From Ilumatobacter sp. (GTDB lineage Bacteria > Actinomycetota > Acidimicrobiia > Acidimicrobiales > Ilumatobacteraceae): a DNA stretch of 16,364 nt. The DNA lies in NCBI GenBank assembly GCA_018666235.1, contig JABJAB010000014.1, positions 1 through 16,364 on the forward strand. Direction: 5' to 3'. The translations under genes and the position numbers were made by a program. A model generated the notes under the pieces. The model saw only the letters and a list, made by a program, of their open reading frames with translations. It did not search any database and was not told where the DNA came from. Of the stretch, positions 1 through 5,781 are shown piece by piece (positions within the stretch are counted from its first letter, which is position 1; each line of letters begins with the position of its first letter).

Positions 1-243
1 ATCGAGCACGCCGGACTTCTCCATCACGTACCGCGACTCGATGCCCGATGCCTTGACGATGAACTCCTCGTCAGGCGCCGACCGCTCCACCAAGGTTCCG
101 GCGGCGATCTCATCAGCGTGCTCGGCGTTCCACTTCTCGACGGATGCCGTCAGGGATGCGCACAACTCGGCGTTGCTAATCGACTCAGGCGGCGTGAAGA
201 GACCGGTGCCGGTGATCGACACAGATGGAAACGTGAAACTCAT
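1..243 (-). CDS. Ketoacyl-ACP synthase III-like thiolase, N-terminal part (runs off the left edge)
   Basis: The first 81 codons of a FabH-like condensing enzyme; the rest lies outside the window. The N-terminus has the family's opening beta strand (ITGTGLFTPPESISNAEL, residues 10-27) followed near residues 65-80 by KASGIESRYVMEKSG. That phrase is typical of the FabH2-like branch of 3-oxoacyl-ACP synthase III, which condenses an acyl-CoA starter with malonyl-ACP. The catalytic Cys-His-Asn triad would lie downstream and cannot be checked. The ATG at 243 is chosen because a TAGCTT -10 hexamer lies exactly 7 nt upstream and no coding potential continues beyond it. A TetR-type palindrome lies just upstream of the -10, so repression by a lipid- or ligand-sensing regulator is plausible but inferred. 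It could instead act in polyketide or hydrocarbon (OleA-like) synthesis rather than primary fatty acid initiation. Confidence 0.75.
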   Translation of the reverse strand, partial: MSFTFPSVSITGTGLFTPPESISNAELCASLTASVEKWNAEHADEIAAGTLVERSAPDEEFIVKASGIESRYVMEKSGVLD

Positions 244-250
244 ACCGCCG

Positions 251-256
251 AAGCTA
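251..256 (-). promoter_or_regulatory. -10 element of the ketoacyl synthase gene (leaderless)
   Basis: Read on the minus strand the hexamer is TAGCTT, 7 nt before the ATG at 243. This fits the actinobacterial TANNNT -10 consensus and predicts a transcript starting at or next to the start codon. The same hexamer and spacing occur before the enoyl-CoA hydratase-family gene at 7560. Confidence 0.55.
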
Positions 257-257
257 C

Positions 258-275
258 GCACCTACCGGTCGGTAA
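258..275. promoter_or_regulatory. Putative TetR-family operator
   Basis: An imperfect palindrome centred at 266/267 with core ACCTACCGGTCGGT, 15 of 18 positions matching the symmetric form TTACCGACCGGTCGGTAA. Operators of this ACCGACCGGTCGGT style are common for TetR-family repressors in actinobacteria. It lies 2 nt upstream of the ketoacyl synthase -10, where bound protein would block RNA polymerase. No TetR gene is in the window, so the regulator is unknown. Confidence 0.5.
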
Positions 276-304
276 CCGTTACGGGTCTCAGATGGGTCAG
301 GGCC

Positions 305-928
305 TCAGGAGAGGAGGTGCGAGCGGACCAGACTGCGCAACACGTCGACGCCAACGCCCTTCGTGGAACTGACCCAGACGATGTCGCCCTTGTCGAGTTG
401 GCAGCCGGCGGCAAGATCCTTCTTACGGGTCGCTCGCTTGGATGATCGCACCTTGTCGTGCTTCGTCGCGACCACGGTGTGCGGCACCTCGTTGTAGCGG
501 AGCCAGTCAAGCATCTGCTGATCGAGCTTGGTCGGGCCGATCTCACCGTCGACCAGGATGAACACCATGACCAAGTAGTCGCGTTCGAGCAGGTAGCCCT
601 CGATCATCGCGGGCCAGTCGTTGCGCACCGACTTCGCTGCTTTGGCATAGCCGTAACCGGGCAGATCGACAAGCGTTCCCTTGCCATCACCTTCGTCGAG
701 CGAAAACAGGTTGATCAACTGCGTTCGCCCAGGGGTGTTCGAGACTCGGGCCAGCTGCTTCTGGTTTGCGATGGCGTTGATCAACGAAGATTTGCCCACA
801 TTTGAGCGCCCGACAAAGGCAACCTCGACGGTTGCTTCCGGCAGCGTGTGGGTGCGCGACGCCGACTCGACGAACGAGATCTGCAGCGGGCTGTTCTGAC
901 TCACTCCGCCAGTGTGCAGGCTTTCCAC
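305..928 (-). CDS. engB: Ribosome biogenesis GTP-binding protein EngB (YihA/YsxC)
   Basis: A cytoplasmic TrmE-Era-EngA-EngB-Septin GTPase needed for late assembly of the large ribosomal subunit. All nucleotide-binding motifs are visible in order: G1 GRSNVGKSS (about residues 40-48), G2 NTPGRTQ, G3 DLPGYG, G4 TKHD and G5 SSTKG. At 207 residues it has the usual single-domain length. The annotated start is the GTG at 928. A second in-frame GTG at 904 would give 199 residues and is preceded by CACACT at a 6-nt gap, similar to leaderless starts elsewhere in the window, so it is a serious alternative. Neither start has a good Shine-Dalgarno sequence. It stands between a ketoacyl synthase and a small membrane protein on the same strand, with gaps that do not require an operon. 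Identification is firm; the start is not. Confidence 0.95.
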   Translation of the reverse strand: MESLHTGGVSQNSPLQISFVESASRTHTLPEATVEVAFVGRSNVGKSSLINAIANQKQLARVSNTPGRTQLINLFSLDEGDGKGTLVDLPGYGYAKAAKSVRNDWPAMIEGYLLERDYLVMVFILVDGEIGPTKLDQQMLDWLRYNEVPHTVVATKHDKVRSSKRATRKKDLAAGCQLDKGDIVWVSSTKGVGVDVLRSLVRSHLLS

Positions 929-1008
929 TGAGAAAAGTGCAGGTGGCCGATGCGACGACGCTCTTGCACGTTCTCCGACGCGGACATCAAGCAGGTGCGA
1001 GCTGAGCG

Positions 1009-1218
1009 TCAGCCACTGATCAGGGACGCCAGGGCCCAGATCGCGGCGACGAGCCCGATGCCTGCGTAGAGCAGGCTTCGGCCCACCGGTGCCCGTTGGA
1101 GGTTGTCGTCGTCGAGCTGCCGCTCGGGCGGCTTGACCACGGCGAGGAAGTTACCGACACACAGCGCGCCACCGAAGGCGAGAACGAGGTACGGCAGCAG
1201 GTCTTCGCCGAGGAACAT
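1009..1218 (-). CDS. Small two-helix membrane protein, function unknown
   Basis: A 69-residue protein with two hydrophobic segments, roughly residues 8-27 (PYLVLAFGGALCVGNFLAVV) and 47-67 (RSLLYAGIGLVAAIWALASL). They are joined by a polar, acidic linker containing PPERQLDDDNLQRAP. This hairpin layout suggests an integral inner-membrane protein with both ends on the same side. I do not recognise the family and assign no function. The ATG at 1218 is preceded at 6 nt by CATGCT, a weak NANNNT -10-like hexamer. The gene is divergent from the VOC protein gene, whose start lies only 54 bp away, so both promoters must overlap in that gap. Two clean helices and a normal start support a real gene. Confidence 0.65.
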   Translation of the reverse strand: MFLGEDLLPYLVLAFGGALCVGNFLAVVKPPERQLDDDNLQRAPVGRSLLYAGIGLVAAIWALASLISG

Positions 1219-1272
1219 GTGGACAGCATGCCCGGTCCACAGGCACCGTCGCTACTGCGCGAGACTCTTGCG

Positions 1273-1842
1273 ATGGGGTTCCACCACGTTGCTCTGGCCA
1301 CTCGCGATGCAGCTGCGACACACGCGTTCTACACCGAGGTGATGGGCTTCGATCTCGTCAAGGTGCATGTCGGGCCGACGCCCAACCCGGGCGACGGCTT
1401 CAGCAAGCATTTCTTCTACGCCACCAACACCGATGTTGACGACGACACTGCGGGCGATCGTGGCGCGGCCAAGGACCTCATTGCATTCTGGGAGATCAAA
1501 TGCGATGACATCGGCGACAACTATGAAGTGAACATCAACAAGGCCGCGGGCCTCCCTGGCTGGGTCAACCACATTGCCTTCGACGCACCGACACGCGAAG
1601 CACTCGATCGGCATCGCGTTCGTTGGCAGCAGCACGGCCATCGCGTGCTCGAGGTCGACCATGGATTCTGCACGAGCATCTACCTCGAGGACCCGTCGGG
1701 GAACATGGTCGAGTTTTGCTTGACCACACGCGATTTCACTGACGATGAGCGAGCTGCGGCGACGCAACTCCTGGTCGATCCTCAACCTGGGTTCGAGGCC
1801 GATCCCACGATGATCGTGCACGAAGCACTCACCTCCACCTGA
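1273..1842 (+). CDS. VOC superfamily (glyoxalase/dioxygenase-type) protein
   Basis: A 189-residue protein with the two beta-alpha-beta-beta-beta modules of the vicinal oxygen chelate fold. The first module opens with FHHVALATRDAAATHAFYTEVMGF (residues 3-26, split here only by reading), the second with WVNHIAFDAP (97-106) and YLEDPSGNMVEF (137-148). The expected four metal ligands can be placed at H5, E74 (FWEI), H100 and E147, so a metal-dependent enzyme is likely. The substrate cannot be read; family members include glyoxalase I, extradiol dioxygenases and fosfomycin-type resistance proteins. The ATG at 1273 is chosen because the fold begins immediately. Reading upstream to 1096 would overlap the divergent membrane protein gene and adds no recognisable sequence. 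GAGACT lies 6 nt before the ATG, a weak leaderless-type -10. The azoreductase gene follows after 84 bp. Confidence 0.85.
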   Translation: MGFHHVALATRDAAATHAFYTEVMGFDLVKVHVGPTPNPGDGFSKHFFYATNTDVDDDTAGDRGAAKDLIAFWEIKCDDIGDNYEVNINKAAGLPGWVNHIAFDAPTREALDRHRVRWQQHGHRVLEVDHGFCTSIYLEDPSGNMVEFCLTTRDFTDDERAAATQLLVDPQPGFEADPTMIVHEALTST

Positions 1843-1855
1843 CGCGGCGCACTGG

Positions 1856-1880
1856 CACAGATATTCCCGAATGATCTGTG
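1856..1880. repeat. Strong imperfect palindrome after the VOC gene
   Basis: CACAGAT and ATCTGTG (7-bp perfect arms) enclose a further inner pair ATTC/GAAT, with one unpaired G between the right-hand arms. In RNA this forms a stable hairpin 13 nt after the VOC stop codon. No T-run follows, so it is not a canonical intrinsic terminator. It could help transcript ending or serve as a protein site upstream of the azoreductase promoter. Confidence 0.45.
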
Positions 1881-1889
1881 ACCTACATT

Positions 1890-1907
1890 TAGTTGTGTCT
1901 GCAACTA
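1890..1907. promoter_or_regulatory. Inverted-repeat operator of the azoreductase gene
   Basis: TAGTTG-N6-CAACTA, a perfect 6-bp inverted repeat. It covers the likely -35 element TTGTGT (1893-1898), which lies 16 nt before the -10. The same repeat with the same spacer length occurs at 9965-9984 before the pirin gene. The 11-base stretch ACATTTAGTTG (1885-1895) also equals the reverse complement of 9978-9988. Symmetry and position suggest a dimeric repressor of the winged-helix (MarR-like) type; the protein is not in this window. Confidence 0.6.
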
Positions 1908-1914
1908 TTGCGGT

Positions 1915-1920
1915 TACTAT
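1915..1920 (+). promoter_or_regulatory. -10 element of the azoreductase gene (leaderless)
   Basis: TACTAT lies 6 nt before the ATG at 1927, paired with TTGTGT as -35 at 16-nt spacing. There is no Shine-Dalgarno sequence between them, so a leaderless mRNA is predicted. Confidence 0.6.
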
Positions 1921-1926
1921 CATCGC

Positions 1927-2517
1927 ATGACAAAGATCCTCCGTATTGATTCCTCCGCTCGCCACGACGGGTCGGCGAGCCGTGAACTCGCAACCCGCCT
2001 CATCGAGCGTCTCGGACCTGACACCGACGTCAAGGTCCGCGACCTCGCCGCTGGCGTTCCTCTGCTCAGCGAGTCGACGCTCACCGCGATGTGGACCCCT
2101 GAAGCCGACCGCACGGCCGACCAACAGGAACAACTGTCGGTCGCCGATACCTTCATCGCAGAACTGATGGATGCCGACTCCATTGTGATTGGCCTCCCGA
2201 TCTACAACTTCGGCCCACCAGCAGCCATGAAGGCGTGGGCCGACCTCGTCGCTCGAGCCGGCACAACCTTCCGGTACACCGAGACCGGCCCCGAGGGGCT
2301 CGTCGCAAACAAGCCGGTGTACGTGATCGTCGCATCGGGCGGCGTTCCCATCGGATCCCCCATGGATCTCTCCTCAACCTGGCTGACGACCTTCCTCGGG
2401 TTCATCGGTCTCACTGATGTCACCGTGATCGCGGCCGATCAGCTCAACGTCGACCCCGAAGTCGCCCTCGCGAACGCCCGCGAACGCGTCGACCACGCCG
2501 TGCTCATTGCCGCCTAA
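1927..2517 (+). CDS. azoR: FMN-dependent NADH:quinone oxidoreductase / azoreductase (AzoR/AcpD family)
   Basis: A 196-residue flavodoxin-fold enzyme that uses NAD(P)H and FMN to reduce quinones by two electrons and, in vitro, azo dyes. In cells the family is linked to resistance against quinones and thiol-reactive electrophiles. Visible features are the N-terminal strand ILRIDSSARHDGSASR with its FMN phosphate-binding serines (residues 4-19), PIYNFGPPAAMKAWAD (91-106) matching the FMN isoalloxazine-contact motif of AzoR, and ASGG (136-139). Length is as usual for the family and no residues appear missing. The ATG at 1927 is fixed by the family N-terminus and by a -10 hexamer 6 nt upstream. 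Regulation by the inverted repeat over its -35 is likely, and it shares this site with the pirin gene at 10005. Confidence 0.93.
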   Translation: MTKILRIDSSARHDGSASRELATRLIERLGPDTDVKVRDLAAGVPLLSESTLTAMWTPEADRTADQQEQLSVADTFIAELMDADSIVIGLPIYNFGPPAAMKAWADLVARAGTTFRYTETGPEGLVANKPVYVIVASGGVPIGSPMDLSSTWLTTFLGFIGLTDVTVIAADQLNVDPEVALANARERVDHAVLIAA

Positions 2518-2538
2518 AGATCCGCTTGGCACCCGAGA

Positions 2539-2578
2539 CCATGCCGACCGCCGTGATTCTGGAACGATGTCGGCATGG
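2539..2578. repeat. 10-bp perfect inverted repeat spanning the aminotransferase start
   Basis: CCATGCCGAC (2539-2548) and GTCGGCATGG (2569-2578) are exact reverse complements separated by 20 nt. The right arm contains the ATG at 2575. It could be an operator over the promoter, or a hairpin hiding the start codon if transcription begins upstream. No T-run follows, so it is not a normal terminator for the azoreductase gene. Confidence 0.45.
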
Positions 2579-3852
2579 ATCTCGATCGCGCCGTACTGAA
2601 AGCTCGCGAGGCGTATGCCGCTGCCCGCCCGGTCAGTTCCCAGTGGACTGACCGGGCGAACGCAGTGATGCCCGGCGGTAACACGCGCTCAGTCCTCCAG
2701 TTCCTTCCGTTCCCCTTCAGGGTCGAGCGCGCAGAGCAGCAATACCTCTGGGACGTGGACGGGCACCGCTACCTCGACCTGCTTGGGAACTACACCGCCG
2801 GCCTGCTCGGCCATTCACCACAGCCCGTCCTCAACGCAGCGCGAACCGCGCTCGAATCCGGCTGGTCACTTGGCTCGGTGCATGCCGATGAGGTCGCACT
2901 CGCCGAATTGCTCGTCGAGCGCTTCGCGTCGCTCGAACAGCTGCGGTTCACCAACTCCGGAACCGAGGCGAACCTGATGGCACTGGCGTTGGCGACACAC
3001 CACACTGATCGATCAAAGATCATCGTTTTCGAGAACGGGTACCACGGCGGCGTGCTCACCTTCGGCACACACTCGAACCCGATCAACGTCCCGCACGACT
3101 GGGTCGTCCTTCCGTACAACGATGTGGATGCAGCGCGCTCGGCATTCGCAACCCACGCCGAGGACATCGCTGCTGTCCTCGTCGAGCCGATGCAAGGTTC
3201 AGGTGGATGCATCCCCGGGGATCCCGCATTCCTCACCGCACTTCGCACGCTCTGTACCGAGTCCGGTGCTCTCCTCATCTTCGACGAGGTGATGACGTCA
3301 CGGTTCGCACGGGGCGGCGCACAACAGCTGCTCGGCATCACACCCGATCTCACCACGTTGGGGAAGTACCTCGCCGGCGGCCTCACCTTCGGCGCCTTCG
3401 GAGGACGCCGCGATGTGATGGTGGCGTTCGACCCAACCGCTGGTGGTGCATTAGGCCACGCGGGAACGTTCAACAACAACGTCACGTCGATGGCCGCTGG
3501 CGTCGCCGCGCTGACCGAGGTGTTGACCGACGAGCGGCTCGACGCGACCAACACTCGCGGTGAGCATCTCCGAGCCAGCCTGAACGAACGATTCACCGAG
3601 CACGGCCTGCCGATGACGACCACCGGCACGCAGTCACTGATGACCGTCCACGGCACCCCCGGCCCTGTTCATTCCGCCACCGATCTTGTCGATGCAGACG
3701 ACCGATGGAAGGAACTGCTCTTCTTCCACTTGCTCGCATCAGGCGTCTATATCGCGCGGCGCGGCTTCATCGCACTTTCCATCGAGGTCACCGACGCCGA
3801 CATCGCGCACGTCCTCAGCGCCGTCGACGACTTCTGCGAGACCTTTGCGTGA
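2575..3852 (+). CDS. Class III PLP-dependent aminotransferase, glutamate-1-semialdehyde aminomutase-like
   Basis: A 425-residue fold-type I PLP enzyme. Family landmarks are MPGGNTRS near residues 32-39, SGTEA (128-132, phosphate binding), GYHGG (155-159), the cofactor aspartate in FDEVMTSR (D237) and the Schiff-base lysine in TLGKYLAGG (K264), followed by the GTFNNN loop (297-302). The overall pattern matches the HemL-like branch, which includes true glutamate-1-semialdehyde 2,1-aminomutase, D-phenylglycine/amino acid transaminases and uncharacterised relatives. A true HemL usually has more conserved GG and GTL elements and sits with heme genes. No heme gene is nearby, so a catabolic or secondary-metabolic aminotransferase is more likely than heme synthesis. 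The ATG at 2575 has only a weak hexamer (AACGAT) at 6 nt and lies in the arm of an inverted repeat. It converges on the ABC permease gene with only 14 bp between stops. Confidence 0.88.
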   Translation: MDLDRAVLKAREAYAAARPVSSQWTDRANAVMPGGNTRSVLQFLPFPFRVERAEQQYLWDVDGHRYLDLLGNYTAGLLGHSPQPVLNAARTALESGWSLGSVHADEVALAELLVERFASLEQLRFTNSGTEANLMALALATHHTDRSKIIVFENGYHGGVLTFGTHSNPINVPHDWVVLPYNDVDAARSAFATHAEDIAAVLVEPMQGSGGCIPGDPAFLTALRTLCTESGALLIFDEVMTSRFARGGAQQLLGITPDLTTLGKYLAGGLTFGAFGGRRDVMVAFDPTAGGALGHAGTFNNNVTSMAAGVAALTEVLTDERLDATNTRGEHLRASLNERFTEHGLPMTTTGTQSLMTVHGTPGPVHSATDLVDADDRWKELLFFHLLASGVYIARRGFIALSIEVTDADIAHVLSAVDDFCETFA

Positions 3853-3866
3853 CAACGACGTACTGA

Positions 3867-4622
3867 TCAAACGTCTCGGCGGTTATTCATCACAATGCCA
3901 GCGACGACCAGGGCCAGCGCGACGATTCCGAAGAACAGCCCGCCGGAGATCCGGCCTCCCGAAGCGTCATTTGAATCCGTGATTACGAGTGCGAACGCCG
4001 AGCCGTATGGCATGAACCTCTGTGGGTCCTCGACACCAGCCACGGACAGCACCCCGCTCAGGATTCCTTCAATCAGGAGCGGCCACAGGATGATGATCGA
4101 CACCGCTCCCGGTCCGTTGCGCAAGAGCAACCCGAGCCCGTAGCCGAACAGCGCGAGGAGACCGGCGAGTACGATCACGCCAAAGAACGCTGCCAGCGAC
4201 CCGTCGTCGCCGGAGAGTGCGACGTCGCCACCGCGCCCGTTGAGCAACAAACTGCCCGCGAGGTAGGAGGTGATGACCGCAACGGTGCCGACCGCCAGGC
4301 CGAAGAGCACTGAGACAATGGCCTTGGCGGCGAACACCACCGAGCGATTGGGCGTCGCTGCCAGGGTCGGCCTGATCGTGTTGTGGGCGAACTCGGACGT
4401 GATCCCGAGCGATGTCGCGACACCGATCATCATCGACACGAGGATCGAAAACGCGCCGATCAACCCCATCAGATCAGCGTTGCTGAAAAGCTCCGGCTCC
4501 GACGAGAGCAGACCGACAAGCGCGGTGATCACCACCAGCGCAAGGACAGCGCCGAGCGGCAGCCAAACGTTCAGGCGCACAGTGCGCAGCTTGAAAAACT
4601 CGGATCGCAGCAGATTGATCAT
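3867..4622 (-). CDS. ABC-2 type transporter permease
   Basis: A 251-residue integral membrane protein with about six hydrophobic helices, near residues 19-40, 53-76, 97-127, 144-167, 172-194 and 226-246. The N-terminus MINLLRSEFFKLRTVR is typical of ABC-2 permeases that follow BcrA-type ATPases: a short amphipathic cytoplasmic start with the E-x-x-K-L-R-x-x-R pattern. It also carries the characteristic ITSEFAHNTIRPTLAATPNR loop (74-93) between helices 2 and 3. The ATG overlaps the stop codon of the ATPase gene (ATGA at 4622-4619), indicating translational coupling and a 1:1 exporter complex. The transported substrate is unknown; relatives export lantibiotics, bacitracin-type peptides or drugs. 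The C-terminus ends in NNRRDV, consistent with a cytoplasmic positive end. Confidence 0.88.
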   Translation of the reverse strand: MINLLRSEFFKLRTVRLNVWLPLGAVLALVVITALVGLLSSEPELFSNADLMGLIGAFSILVSMMIGVATSLGITSEFAHNTIRPTLAATPNRSVVFAAKAIVSVLFGLAVGTVAVITSYLAGSLLLNGRGGDVALSGDDGSLAAFFGVIVLAGLLALFGYGLGLLLRNGPGAVSIIILWPLLIEGILSGVLSVAGVEDPQRFMPYGSAFALVITDSNDASGGRISGGLFFGIVALALVVAGIVMNNRRDV

Positions 4623-5647
4623 GACGCACCGTGCTGACTTGGCGCCGACCCAGTAGGTGGTGGTGGCAGCGGCGGTGATGTCGCTGGTGATGTCGGTGGA
4701 GATGTCGGTGGAGATGTCGGTGGAGATGTGGGTGGTGATGTCGGCGCGCCGGAGGCGTACTCCTGCATGTCAGCGGTGGCGCGAAGAAAGGCATCTTCGA
4801 GCGAATCGCGTTGCGTCGCGAGTTCATGGAGAACGACGCCGCCACGCGCAGCGAGCTCGCCGACCTGGGCCGCTGTCACGCCGTACAGGTCGGCGCGGTT
4901 GGCGTCGAGCCGATTGACCGACGTGGCTGCTGACCCGACCGCCGCGAGCAGACCCTCAAGGTCGGGGCCCCCGGCTCGGGTCCACTTGGTCGAGTGCCGA
5001 TCAACGAACTCGTCGACCGGGCACTGCTCAATGAGTTGACCCTTGCCGATCACGACCAGGTCGTCGGCCATCAAGGCGATCTCCGCAAGCATGTGGCTGC
5101 TGACCAGCACGGTCTTGCCGCCGCGGGCGAAGTGGGTGAGGATGTCGCGAATCCAGCGGATTCCTTCGGGGTCGAGGCCGTTGGCCGGCTCGTCAAGAAT
5201 CACCGTGCCAGGGTCACCGAGCATGACGCCAGCCAGACCCAGTCGCTGCTTCATACCGAGCGAGTACCCCTTCACCCGGCGATTCGCCGCGTCGGTCAGC
5301 CCAACAAGTTCCAGCGCCTCGTCAACGCGTGTCGTCGCAATACCATTCGACATCGCCATCCAACGGAGGTGGTTACGACCGCTCCGGCCCGGGTGCACGT
5401 AGCCCGCATCGAGCAACGAACCGACCTCAAACAGCGGATTGCTGATTGATCGGTACGCCCGACCGGCAAACGTGGCCGTACCTCCGTTGGCGATGTCGAG
5501 GCCGAGCATGCACCGCATCGTCGTGCTCTTGCCCGACCCATTCGGGCCGAGAAAGCCAGTGACGCGGCCTGGCACCGCATCGAAGCTCAGGTCGTTGACC
5601 GCAGCGACACTGCCGAACCTCTTGGTGATGTTCCGTACCTCAATCAC
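4619..5647 (-). CDS. ABC transporter ATP-binding protein (BcrA/DrrA-like) with a TSPP-repeat tail
   Basis: A 342-residue ATPase that powers the downstream ABC-2 permease. Walker A is GPNGSGKST (34-42), the signature motif is the BcrA-type YSLGMKQRLGLA (128-139) in place of LSGGQ, Walker B is VILDEPANGLD (149-159) and the H-loop is SSHML (183-187). The Q-loop position reads VGSLLDA, as in other BcrA-like proteins. The ATPase domain and accessory region end near residue 300; a 42-residue tail then contains six TSPP/TSPA units and LPPPP. That tail is unusual for the family and comes from a 12-bp DNA tandem repeat. The GTG at 5647 is chosen because the domain begins at once (IEVRNITKRFG) and TACGGT lies 6 nt upstream. 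Reading further upstream gives arginine-rich sequence with no family similarity. Confidence 0.92.
   Translation of the reverse strand: MIEVRNITKRFGSVAAVNDLSFDAVPGRVTGFLGPNGSGKSTTMRCMLGLDIANGGTATFAGRAYRSISNPLFEVGSLLDAGYVHPGRSGRNHLRWMAMSNGIATTRVDEALELVGLTDAANRRVKGYSLGMKQRLGLAGVMLGDPGTVILDEPANGLDPEGIRWIRDILTHFARGGKTVLVSSHMLAEIALMADDLVVIGKGQLIEQCPVDEFVDRHSTKWTRAGGPDLEGLLAAVGSAATSVNRLDANRADLYGVTAAQVGELAARGGVVLHELATQRDSLEDAFLRATADMQEYASGAPTSPPTSPPTSPPTSPPTSPATSPPLPPPPTGSAPSQHGAS
4675..4746. repeat. Six-copy 12-bp tandem repeat inside the ABC ATPase gene
   Basis: Six adjoining 12-bp units of the form G(T/A)GATGTCGGTG. The middle units are identical or differ at one or two positions. On the coding (minus) strand each unit encodes Thr-Ser-Pro-Pro (one is Thr-Ser-Pro-Ala). 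Because 12 is a multiple of 3, gain or loss of units by slippage would change tail length without shifting the frame. Confidence 0.9.
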
Positions 5648-5653
5648 GCGGCC

Positions 5654-5659
5654 ACCGTA
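5654..5659 (-). promoter_or_regulatory. -10 element of the ABC exporter operon (leaderless)
   Basis: On the minus strand the hexamer is TACGGT, exactly 6 nt before the GTG at 5647. It fits TANNNT and the spacing seen at other starts here, and supports the choice of this GTG. Confidence 0.5.
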
Positions 5660-5781
5660 GGCCAGCCGGTATCTCTGCCGTGGACACCGTGGCCACCGAT
5701 CTCTGCCTCCAAGTGGGACGGGCGATGCAATGGACTGCCGCCTGACTCCGTTTGCGTGCCACGTGCTCGCGAGACTGGGGA

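Noticed and set aside
1096..1272. N-terminal extension of the VOC protein
   Set aside because: The extra 59 codons overlap the divergent membrane protein gene and have no VOC similarity; the fold starts at the ATG at 1273.
1252..2133. Minus-strand open frame of about 293 codons opposite the VOC and azoR genes
   Set aside because: It covers the intergenic operator and both real genes, and its translation shows no recognisable domain.
2790..3656. Minus-strand open frame of about 288 codons inside the aminotransferase gene
   Set aside because: It is fully antisense to a gene with all PLP motifs intact; composition is Ser/Arg/Ala-rich as in typical shadow frames.
4675..4746. CRISPR-like array
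   Set aside because: The repeats are directly adjacent 12-mers with no spacers and lie in a coding frame as TSPP units.
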